A stretch of DNA of 48,100 nucleotides from Levilactobacillus paucivorans. Lineage in GTDB: Bacteria; Bacillota; Bacilli; Lactobacillales; Lactobacillaceae. The stretch spans positions 1-48,100 of the forward strand of contig NZ_JQCA01000060.1 in assembly GCF_001437125.1 (NCBI RefSeq), in the 5' to 3' direction. Positions 32,148 through 38,420 of this stretch are shown in pieces. The notes under the pieces were generated by a model. It saw nothing but the letters and a program-made list of their open reading frames with translations. It searched no databases and was not told the DNA's origin. A program made the translations under genes and the position numbers. How positions within the stretch are numbered: position 1 is the first letter of the stretch; every line of letters starts with the position of its first letter.

Positions 32148-32212
32148 AAATAGCCTCCTCTAATCCCCGAATATAGTGGACTCCTAATTAAATTGTAAGC
32201 CTTTGCATGATG
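32148..32212 (-). repeat. Duplicated upstream region of surface family B (copy 1)
   Basis: About 65 bp directly upstream of the 32146 start are essentially identical to 33504-33568 upstream of the 33502 start. They include the ribosome site and a likely promoter (TTGCAT/TACAAT type on the minus strand). Both genes should therefore be expressed under the same control. Confidence 0.75.
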
Positions 32213-32249
32213 GGGAACAAGCTTAGTCTGATGTTTACTAAAAGTGAAT

Positions 32250-32290
32250 CAAAAGGCACAACCGTATTGAATTTCAGCTACGGTTGTGCC
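32250..32290 (-). terminator. Rho-independent terminator of surface family B member 2
   Basis: GGCACAACCGT (32255-32265) and ACGGTTGTGCC (32280-32290) form a perfect 11-bp stem; the minus-strand reading ends in UUUU. Confidence 0.8.
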
Positions 32291-32317
32291 AAGATTGACG
32301 AAATTTAATAATATAAA

Positions 32318-33502
32318 TTAATCACCATAAGGAACTTGTCCATAAGGGGTATAGAAAGTCTTTCCTCCAAGATGCATGACGCCATAATAATCTGATGGTA
32401 CTATGTAGCTCTCGCCATCGGCTTCCATCTCATACGGTGGGGTTTCATAAGTGTCCTGGAGGTTAACCAATGCTAGTCGATATTGATGCTTGCCCTTGTA
32501 CCGGACCTTTGTGGTCTTGAAGCCCTTCAGTTTTTTGGCTAAGTAAAGGTAGCGGGTGTGGCCCTTAATCCGCGTCCGTTTGATTTTAACGGAGGTTGCT
32601 GGCTTAGAGCTGTAGACAATTGCATCGTCCTTAGGATTGTTTTGACGGACTTCAACATACCCATCAGTGGTGATTTGAACCGACTGCTTGGAGAGAAGTG
32701 AGCCCCTGTATTGCATGGCAGTCATACCACCAGAATAGAAGTCACCTTCGCTTTTGTTCTTAGGAAAGTAGTCTGGACGTTTAACCCGCTTAAACTTCTT
32801 TGTTGACGGAGTGTAGGCAGTGAGGTCTGGCCATAAGCCTTCGCGGTAACCTGAACTGAGAATCTTCTGGTTCAACAAGTTCTCATTAGGGTATAAGCGG
32901 CCACTGTCGGTACCCCCTTGGACAATGGTTCCAGCAGGAATGGTTATTGGAAGCTTAATGGATCCATTCCCTGTGTAGGCAGTGAAGCGGATATTGAAGG
33001 TCATTCTTTTTGTGATTTTGTAGAAATGAAATTCGCCGATCTGCTTAGCAGCTTTGGCAAACTCTTTTTTGGTAGTTGGATTAATCATCCGACGGTACGG
33101 CTTTCGAGCTGGACTTGGGGCAATATAGGGTAAATCCTCATCGCCCTTTGGGTTGAAGCCTTTTTTGAAGCCCTGTGTTGTGACGTAGCCGATCTCTCCG
33201 CCATATGGACTTCTAATGTGGAAGTAGTCGACATCTTTGCCGTTATGGTTGAGCGTGACTTTTTGAATGACATAGACAGATACATCTGGGAAAATGTTAT
33301 TCAACACCGTCATTTTCTTTGTGTGGGTCTTATCCCAGGCATACCGTGTCTTGGTATAGCTCGTTAAGTAGTACGGTGTTGGTGTGATATTCTCAGTTGA
33401 CGTGATCTTGTAGGCAGATGCCTGAGCGGTGGTCGTGGTGAACATACCGCCACCAACGAATAGCGCTAGCGCGGCAACTACTTTGATTCCTAGTTTTGAC
33501 AT
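32318..33502 (-). CDS. Secreted protein of unknown function (surface family B, member 2)
   Basis: 394 residues, tandem paralogue of the 30932 gene with the same layout. The signal peptide cleaves after ASA, then YKITSTENITPTPYYL, a central domain FNIRFTAYTGNGSIKLPITI, and a C-terminal YLYLAKK/KVRYKGKHQYRLALV module. The leader and C-terminal 105 residues are identical to member 1, whereas the stretch from about 85 to 270 is diverged (IRSPYGGEIGYV versus LKTYYGGDLGYV, for example). The pattern suggests recombination that homogenises the ends while the middle varies. Own terminator and duplicated promoter region. No anchor. Confidence 0.65.
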   Translation of the reverse strand: MSKLGIKVVAALALFVGGGMFTTTTAQASAYKITSTENITPTPYYLTSYTKTRYAWDKTHTKKMTVLNNIFPDVSVYVIQKVTLNHNGKDVDYFHIRSPYGGEIGYVTTQGFKKGFNPKGDEDLPYIAPSPARKPYRRMINPTTKKEFAKAAKQIGEFHFYKITKRMTFNIRFTAYTGNGSIKLPITIPAGTIVQGGTDSGRLYPNENLLNQKILSSGYREGLWPDLTAYTPSTKKFKRVKRPDYFPKNKSEGDFYSGGMTAMQYRGSLLSKQSVQITTDGYVEVRQNNPKDDAIVYSSKPATSVKIKRTRIKGHTRYLYLAKKLKGFKTTKVRYKGKHQYRLALVNLQDTYETPPYEMEADGESYIVPSDYYGVMHLGGKTFYTPYGQVPYGD

Positions 33503-33503
33503 A

Positions 33504-33568
33504 AAATAGCCTCCTCTAATCCCCGAATATAGTGGACTCCTAATTAAATTGTAAGCCTTTGCATGACG
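33504..33568 (-). repeat. Duplicated upstream region of surface family B (copy 2)
   Basis: Partner of 32148-32212, with identity extending from the ribosome site through TTTGCATGA. See that entry. Confidence 0.75.
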
Positions 33569-33604
33569 GTAGACAAGTTGATTCTGTGTAGGACTAGTAG
33601 CAAA

Positions 33605-33651
33605 GAAAAAAGAGACACAACCATGTCGAGTTTCAGCGATGGTTGTGTCTC
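33605..33651 (-). terminator. Rho-independent terminator of the copper operon
   Basis: GAGACACAACCAT (33612-33624) pairs with ATGGTTGTGTCTC (33639-33651); on the minus strand a run of U follows (33606-33611). It lies beyond repeat copy 2, so the repeat is inside the copB 3' UTR. Confidence 0.85.
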
Positions 33652-33724
33652 TTGAATTTGATTTTAATTGGGTTGCGGATAGTGTTCACACAACGACTAC
33701 TGACTAGCATTGACCGTCAGTGTG

Positions 33725-33894
33725 AGCCGGAGGAGGTCAGGGATGGAGCCGGCCGTGGTGGTGATGTTAGACCGAGTGATTTTCTCGGCCTTACATCACG
33801 GGCGACTTTGAAGACCCGCGTTTTTGGCGGGGCTTCAAATCGAGCGAGAAGCCTGGTCCCCAGGCTGAAACGTCCCCACAGCAGGCGGCCTTCT
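33725..33894 (-). repeat. Structured 3'-UTR repeat, family 1, copy 2
   Basis: Ends 17 nt from the copB stop codon. Hairpins are kept with altered bases: GTGATGT/ACATCAC (33761-33767/33793-33799) with CCGAG/CTCGG inside, and TTTGAAG-CCCGC/GCGGG-TTCAAA. A stem AGCCTGG/CCAGGCT follows. Compared with copy 1, a piece containing the ATCCCTGGC arm is deleted between two GGCG repeats, so the closing long-range stem is lost here. Confidence 0.8.
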
Positions 33895-33911
33895 ACATCT
33901 TTAAGCAAATG

Positions 33912-36065
33912 CTAGTCCTGAGCAACATCCTTAACAGTCTTAATCCGTAGTGTCATGGCGTTAATCGCCACGATAATGGTACTCAAGGACATGATAACCG
34001 CACCAACCATTGGGTCCAACATGAAGCCAACCGGTGCTAAGACCCCGGCGGCCAGTGGAATGGCGATTAAGTTGTAACCGGCACCCCACCAGAGGTTTTC
34101 GGTCATCTTACGCCGCGTTGCCCGAGCTAAGTCTAAGAACTGAATGACATCGGCAGGGTCGCTGGAAACGAGGATGATGTCGGCGGATTCAATGGCGACA
34201 TCGGTCCCAGAGCCAATGGCAATCCCAATGTCAGCACGGGTCAAGCTAGGAGCATCGTTAACGCCATCCCCAATGAAGAGGACCTTGCCTTTTTGCTGGT
34301 ATTCCTTAACCAAACGTTCCTTGTCTTCGGGCAACAGACGGGCCTGAACATCATCGATCCCGATGTTTGAAGCGACCTTGTTGGCCGTTTCTTGGTTATC
34401 CCCGGTCAACATCACTGGGGTGATGCCTTGGTGCTTCAGCGAGGCAATCAATTGCTTTGCGGCAGGCTTGATCTGGTCACCCTGGGCGACGAGACCGAGC
34501 ACTTGCTCACCGGCAACGAGGTAACTGATCGAGTTGCCTTCCGCAGCAAATTCTGTGAATTGGTCGTGGTCGTATGCTAACTGATGTTGTTCCAGGTAGT
34601 TAACGGCAACGACGCCATATGTGGTACCAGCGATAGTTCCAAATTGACCCATCCCAGTTTCTTGGTGGGTGTCAGAGGCACCAGTGAACGTTACGTTCTG
34701 CGTTTTAGCAGCGGTTAAAATCCCGGTAGCTAAGGGGTGACTTGATCCATTTTCCAGTCCTGCCATTAAGGCCAAGACGTCGTTGTCGCTGAGGTTATCA
34801 CTGAGACTAACCAGGTGGTTAACTTTGAATTCACCCATCGTCAGCGTGCCAGTCTTGTCCATCAAAGCGTACTTGATTTGGTTAACTTGTTCCATAGCGT
34901 TACGGTTCCGGATCAACAACCCATTTTGAGCGGCGATGGCGGTACTCCGTGAAACTACCAGAGGAACGGCTAAACCTAAGGCGTGAGGACATGCGATAAC
35001 GAAGACCGCGACGGCTACTGGTAAGGCCACGGCGAGGTTCGCCACGGTGACCCAGACGATGAAGGCCAGAATTCCCACGAAGAGGGCGGCGTAGAACAAC
35101 CAACCGGCAACCTTGTCGGCGAGGTTTTCTGACTTGGACTTCGAGTGCTTAGCGTCACTGATGAGCTTCATGACCTGGGCCAAGTAACCGGTCTCGCCAG
35201 TTCCTGTGACCTTAGCGGTGAAGGTTCCCGTTCCGTTGACGGACCCCCCGATAACGGCATCGCCCACGGCCTTCTTGACGGCCTTAGATTCCCCAGTAAC
35301 GAGGGACTCGTTGACGTCGGATTCACCTGAAATAATCTTAGCGTCGGCTGGGATTTGTTCCCCAGCGCGCACGGCGACCAGCTGACCAACTTGCAGATCG
35401 CTGAGTTGAACATCAGTGGTCTTCCCATTTTCGTCGAGTACGTGGGCTTCTTGTGGCAAGAGTTTGCCCAGTGCTTCAACGGCCGATCCGGCACTCATGA
35501 CCGTGTTCATTTCAATCCAGTGCCCCAACAGCATGATAACAATCAAGGTTGAGAGTTCCCAGAAGAAATTGTTAACCATCGGGGTGACGTGGAAGAGGTT
35601 GTTAGCGATGACGGCGTAGATACTGTAAACGTAGGCTACCCCGATCCCCATGGCGATCAACGTCATCATGGCGGGCCGCTTCATTTGAAGTTCGGCCTTA
35701 GCCCCACTGAAGAAGGGCATCCCGCCATAGAAGAAGAGGATGGTGCCGAGGACAGCGACGATCCAGTCACTGCCAGGGAAAACGAGTTGGAAGGGAAGCG
35801 TGACGCCCATCATTGGGGACATCAGAATGACCGGAATAGTCAGGATAAGGGAGACCCAGAACTTCCGTTTCAAGTTTCCCATGTGCATCATGTGACCGTC
35901 ACCCATGTCCATATCCATGTGGCTCATGTCCATGTTACTCATGTCGTGGTGTTCCATGTCCTGGCTGTTCATGTCCATATGGTCCATCTGGCTGTGGTCC
36001 ATGCCTTTCATATCGTGGTCCATATTCATGTGGTCCATGCCCAAGTGTTGTTCTGATTCGTTCAT
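33912..36065 (-). CDS. copB: Copper-exporting P1B-type ATPase, CopB type
   Basis: 717 residues. The N-terminus lacks CxxC metal-binding domains. Instead its first 62 residues hold 19 Met and 10 His, a copper-chelating tail typical of CopB. The core has the actuator TGES (257-260), helix motif CPH (359-361; P1B-3 class, unlike the CPC of CopA), the phosphorylated Asp403 in DKTGTLT, the nucleotide-site HP motif and hinge GDGVNDAP. It expels Cu from the cytoplasm. It starts 1 bp after the CopY stop and shares the promoter with cop boxes at 36527 and 36557. AGGGAGC is the ribosome site within the end of copY. Confidence 0.92.
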   Translation of the reverse strand: MNESEQHLGMDHMNMDHDMKGMDHSQMDHMDMNSQDMEHHDMSNMDMSHMDMDMGDGHMMHMGNLKRKFWVSLILTIPVILMSPMMGVTLPFQLVFPGSDWIVAVLGTILFFYGGMPFFSGAKAELQMKRPAMMTLIAMGIGVAYVYSIYAVIANNLFHVTPMVNNFFWELSTLIVIMLLGHWIEMNTVMSAGSAVEALGKLLPQEAHVLDENGKTTDVQLSDLQVGQLVAVRAGEQIPADAKIISGESDVNESLVTGESKAVKKAVGDAVIGGSVNGTGTFTAKVTGTGETGYLAQVMKLISDAKHSKSKSENLADKVAGWLFYAALFVGILAFIVWVTVANLAVALPVAVAVFVIACPHALGLAVPLVVSRSTAIAAQNGLLIRNRNAMEQVNQIKYALMDKTGTLTMGEFKVNHLVSLSDNLSDNDVLALMAGLENGSSHPLATGILTAAKTQNVTFTGASDTHQETGMGQFGTIAGTTYGVVAVNYLEQHQLAYDHDQFTEFAAEGNSISYLVAGEQVLGLVAQGDQIKPAAKQLIASLKHQGITPVMLTGDNQETANKVASNIGIDDVQARLLPEDKERLVKEYQQKGKVLFIGDGVNDAPSLTRADIGIAIGSGTDVAIESADIILVSSDPADVIQFLDLARATRRKMTENLWWGAGYNLIAIPLAAGVLAPVGFMLDPMVGAVIMSLSTIIVAINAMTLRIKTVKDVAQD

Positions 36066-36066
36066 A

Positions 36067-36507
36067 CTAACAGCTCCCTTCGTAATCGGCGGGCAAGCAA
36101 TCGCAGGAGACTGCGGTAGGTGCCGTCGTTAACTTCTTTTGTAAGTGGCTAATCAAGGCTTGGATGTCTTCTTGGCTAAGCTCCGTCTCGTCAATCGCAT
36201 GGACGAAAGCCTTGCCGCGGCACATCGCACACATCTGGCTGAGCTCGGTGGTTAGGGCCGTATCCATGGCGGCCTGTTCGGCAATCAGGGGATGATAGAT
36301 GTACTGTCGGCCATCCTTGGTCGTTCCCAACGCGCCCTTCTTGACTAGGCGGCCAATCAGGGTCTTAATCGTGGCGGGTTTCCAGTCGTGCTGGCGAACC
36401 AATAGGTCAATAATGGTGTGGCTGTCGGCCTGACCCAGTGTCCAGACGATACGCATCACACGCCATTCAGCGTCGGTGATGGTAGCTGTTAATTCAGTGG
36501 TTGGCAT
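36067..36507 (-). CDS. copY: CopY-type copper-responsive transcriptional repressor
   Basis: 146 residues of the BlaI/MecI/CopY winged-helix family (residues 8-75: ITDAEWRVMRIVW, then WKPATIKTLIGRLVKKG). The C-terminus normally carries CxCxxxxCxC for Zn/Cu(I) exchange. Here it reads CDCLPADYEGSC (Cys135, 137, 146), so the second pair is reduced to a single Cys with altered spacing. A further CxxC (Cys93, Cys96) lies in the middle and might supply the missing ligands. Copper should release it from two cop boxes upstream. First gene of the copY-copB operon; start 6 bp after GGAGAG. Confidence 0.9.
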   Translation of the reverse strand: MPTTELTATITDAEWRVMRIVWTLGQADSHTIIDLLVRQHDWKPATIKTLIGRLVKKGALGTTKDGRQYIYHPLIAEQAAMDTALTTELSQMCAMCRGKAFVHAIDETELSQEDIQALISHLQKKLTTAPTAVSCDCLPADYEGSC

Positions 36508-36526
36508 TCTCGTTCTCTCCTTTGTT

Positions 36527-36536
36527 TACAAATGTA
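36527..36536. promoter_or_regulatory. Cop box 1 (CopY operator)
   Basis: TACAAATGTA matches the CopY consensus TACANNTGTA exactly, lying between the second box and the copY ribosome site. Confidence 0.85.
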
Positions 36537-36555
36537 ATCCTCAATCGATAAATTG

Positions 36556-36584
36556 AGTTTACAACTGTAAACGAAAGGTGTCAA
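36556..36584 (-). promoter_or_regulatory. Copper operon promoter with cop box 2
   Basis: On the minus strand -35 TTGACA (36579-36584) and -10 TAAACT (36556-36561) are 17 bp apart. The 16-bp palindrome GTTTACAACTGTAAAC (36557-36572) with core TACAACTGTA covers the -10 and spacer, so bound CopY would block polymerase. Confidence 0.88.
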
Positions 36585-36716
36585 GAAAAAGATGTCGGGC
36601 AGATTACAAATCGAATAATAAGTCTTTAAAATTTGGGCAAGATTCCCACGAAGCCCCCCATCCCTTGGTACAATTTGTATAATGGATAAAAAGTTTGCGT
36701 TACGAAAGGAGCGAAT

Positions 36717-37991
36717 GTGCTGGTGAGTGGGTTGAAACGATGGTTGCGATTGGGTGTGATTAGCGGACTGATTGCGCTGATCTTAGCGCCAGGTCTGCCA
36801 GTCAAAGCGGCGACGACAAAAGTCAGTAAAGTCCCGGCCAGAGCGGCTTACGTAATGGATGCAACGAGTGGCCAAGTGCTCTATCAACAGAATGCGGATA
36901 AGCGTTACCCGATTGCTTCGCTATCAAAGTTACTAACGGTGTATCTCACCGTCCAGGCCATTAACGACGGTAAGATTGGCTGGGACGATCAGGTCCCGAT
37001 GGCTAGTAACCTCATCAAGTTGAGCCACAGCTTTGCCTATTCATCATTACGAATGAAGAACGGTGAGCAATTCACAGTGCGCCAACTCGTGGCGGCCGCG
37101 ATGATTGCCTCGTCAAACAGTGCAGCGACCGCCTTGGGGGAATACGTTGCCGGGAGCAACGCCAAGTTTGTCGCGCAGATGAACCAACAGAGTGAAGATT
37201 GGGGGCTAGAGGCCCACTTCATTAGTTCCTCGGGACTAGACAATACTGATTTGAAGGACTACAACCTTGTGTTACCAGATACCGGTAAATCGGAAGAGAA
37301 CCTGGTGTCAGCCAAGGCCATTTCGATCGTGGCCCAGCAACTGTTGAAGGCCGATCCAGCCATCACTGAGATTTCCAGCCAGACCCAGGCTAGTGTCAAC
37401 GGCACCAAGATCTTTAACGAAAACAGCTGTCTGCCAGGGAAAAGCCAGTATAAGAAGGAAAGTCAGATCGATGGCTTGAAGACTGGTTTCACGGAAAATG
37501 CCAAGTTGTGTTTCACCGCCACCTATACGGTCGATGGCCAACGGATGGTCGCCACAATTCTGGGTGGGGACACCACGTTCTCCGCGATGAACAAGCTCAT
37601 TAAACAACTGAAGGCGAGCTATCAATTGGAGACGACACCGCTGTCCAACCAAACGATCTCCCTGTCCAATGGCTTAGCCACCAAAGTGACGGCGCAACCA
37701 ACCGCCTCACAAGCTGGCGTCTGGTACCAAGATAAGACCGCGGCTTTGACGACGAAGGTCGAAACCAAGCTCACACCGATCCAGCTCAGTAGAGGTATGG
37801 TGGGAGCCGGTGATCCGGTGGCCCAAGCCACAGTAACGGACACGCAGACCGGTGCCAAACAGCTAGTGACCTACAAGGCCCAGCAAGCGGCGACAGTCTT
37901 TGCAGAACGCGCCGTCTTCGCTGCCAAACACCAGGCGGATCAGTTAATCCAAGCATTGGTCACCCCAATGCAACGTGCGACAACCAAATAA
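36717..37991 (+). CDS. dacA: Serine-type D-alanyl-D-alanine carboxypeptidase (PBP5 family)
   Basis: 424 residues. A signal peptide (about 1-31, ending VKA) precedes the peptidase S11 domain. The three penicillin-binding motifs are in order: Ser68-x-x-Lys71 (SLSK), Ser132-Ser-Asn134 and Lys255-Thr-Gly257. The C-terminal PBP5-associated beta domain (about 285-380) is followed by an amphipathic tail that anchors to the membrane outer face. It trims the terminal D-Ala from peptidoglycan pentapeptides. GTG start, 5 bp after AAAGGAG, with a second GTG two codons later as alternative. Monocistronic with its own terminator. Confidence 0.9.
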   Translation: MLVSGLKRWLRLGVISGLIALILAPGLPVKAATTKVSKVPARAAYVMDATSGQVLYQQNADKRYPIASLSKLLTVYLTVQAINDGKIGWDDQVPMASNLIKLSHSFAYSSLRMKNGEQFTVRQLVAAAMIASSNSAATALGEYVAGSNAKFVAQMNQQSEDWGLEAHFISSSGLDNTDLKDYNLVLPDTGKSEENLVSAKAISIVAQQLLKADPAITEISSQTQASVNGTKIFNENSCLPGKSQYKKESQIDGLKTGFTENAKLCFTATYTVDGQRMVATILGGDTTFSAMNKLIKQLKASYQLETTPLSNQTISLSNGLATKVTAQPTASQAGVWYQDKTAALTTKVETKLTPIQLSRGMVGAGDPVAQATVTDTQTGAKQLVTYKAQQAATVFAERAVFAAKHQADQLIQALVTPMQRATTK

Positions 37992-38020
37992 CAACCGTGC
38001 ACAACATTTAGTGTAATCGA

Positions 38021-38055
38021 AAGTCCCGGAGGGTAAAGACTCCGGGACTTTTTTT
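38021..38055 (+). terminator. Rho-independent terminator of the carboxypeptidase gene
   Basis: AAGTCCCGGAG (38021-38031) pairs with CTCCGGGACTT (38040-38050), followed by a T run. Confidence 0.88.
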
Positions 38056-38071
38056 GGCTAGTTGCGACCAT

Positions 38072-38200
38072 GTCGAATACAAATTACAAGAAGGGGGTTA
38101 GTTAATGAGTATTAACGTCGATAGGCGAATAATCCTGATTCTAAATTATTTGTCTATCGGGGTTAAGCGGAGTTGACTGTTTTTTGTTTCATGTTTCGAC
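38072..38200 (+). repeat. Structured repeat, family 2, diverged copy C
   Basis: Retains GAG(T)ATTAAC ... GGGTTAAGCGG. The apical stem is GATAGGCGAATAAT/ATTATTTGTCTATC (38120-38133/38145-38158, with two wobble pairs), and TTAAC/GTTAA (38112-38116/38162-38166) is kept. AGTTAA/TTGACT is the middle stem. The A/T-rich outer stem is degraded, but GTCGAA/TTCGAC (38072-38077/38195-38200) closes the element. It lies just beyond the dacA terminator. Confidence 0.7.
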
Positions 38201-38222
38201 TATAGATGTGCAGAGCACAAAA

Positions 38223-38250
38223 GAGTCTGGAACTTTTGTCCCAGACCCAA
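38223..38250 (-). terminator. Minus-strand terminator of the ABC exporter operon
   Basis: GTCTGG (38226-38231) and CCAGAC (38242-38247) form the stem; on the minus strand TCTTTTG follows. It lies beyond repeat copy 3 of family 1. Confidence 0.65.
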
Positions 38251-38286
38251 AAGCAAAATTGAATTGATTAATTACAAATTATATGC

Positions 38287-38402
38287 GGCGACTTTGAAGA
38301 CTCGCGACTTTGGCGAGGCTTCAAATCGAGCGAGAAGCCTGGTCCCCAGGCTGAAGCGTCCCCACAGCAGGCGTAATCCCTGGCAGCCGCAGGCGGCCTT
38401 CT
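38287..38402 (-). repeat. Structured 3'-UTR repeat, family 1, copy 3 (5'-truncated in plus orientation)
   Basis: Ends 18 nt from the stop codon of the FtsX-like permease. It contains the TTTGAAG-CTCGC hairpin, the AGCCTGG/CCAGGCT hairpin, and the intact ATCCCTGGC and GCCGCAGGCGGC end. The half with the GTGCTGT hairpin and the partner arm of the closing stem is missing. Confidence 0.8.
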
Positions 38403-38420
38403 AAGCTTTACTTTAAACAA

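Noticed and set aside
33643-33915. ORFs on both strands across the structured repeat at 33725-33894
   Set aside because: Open frames arise from the GC-rich stems of family 1. No ribosome sites, and the other copies do not preserve the frames.
35589-36056. Long plus-strand frame antisense to copB, rich in His and Val
   Set aside because: It is the complement of the Met/His-rich N-terminus of CopB; no start signals or family resemblance.
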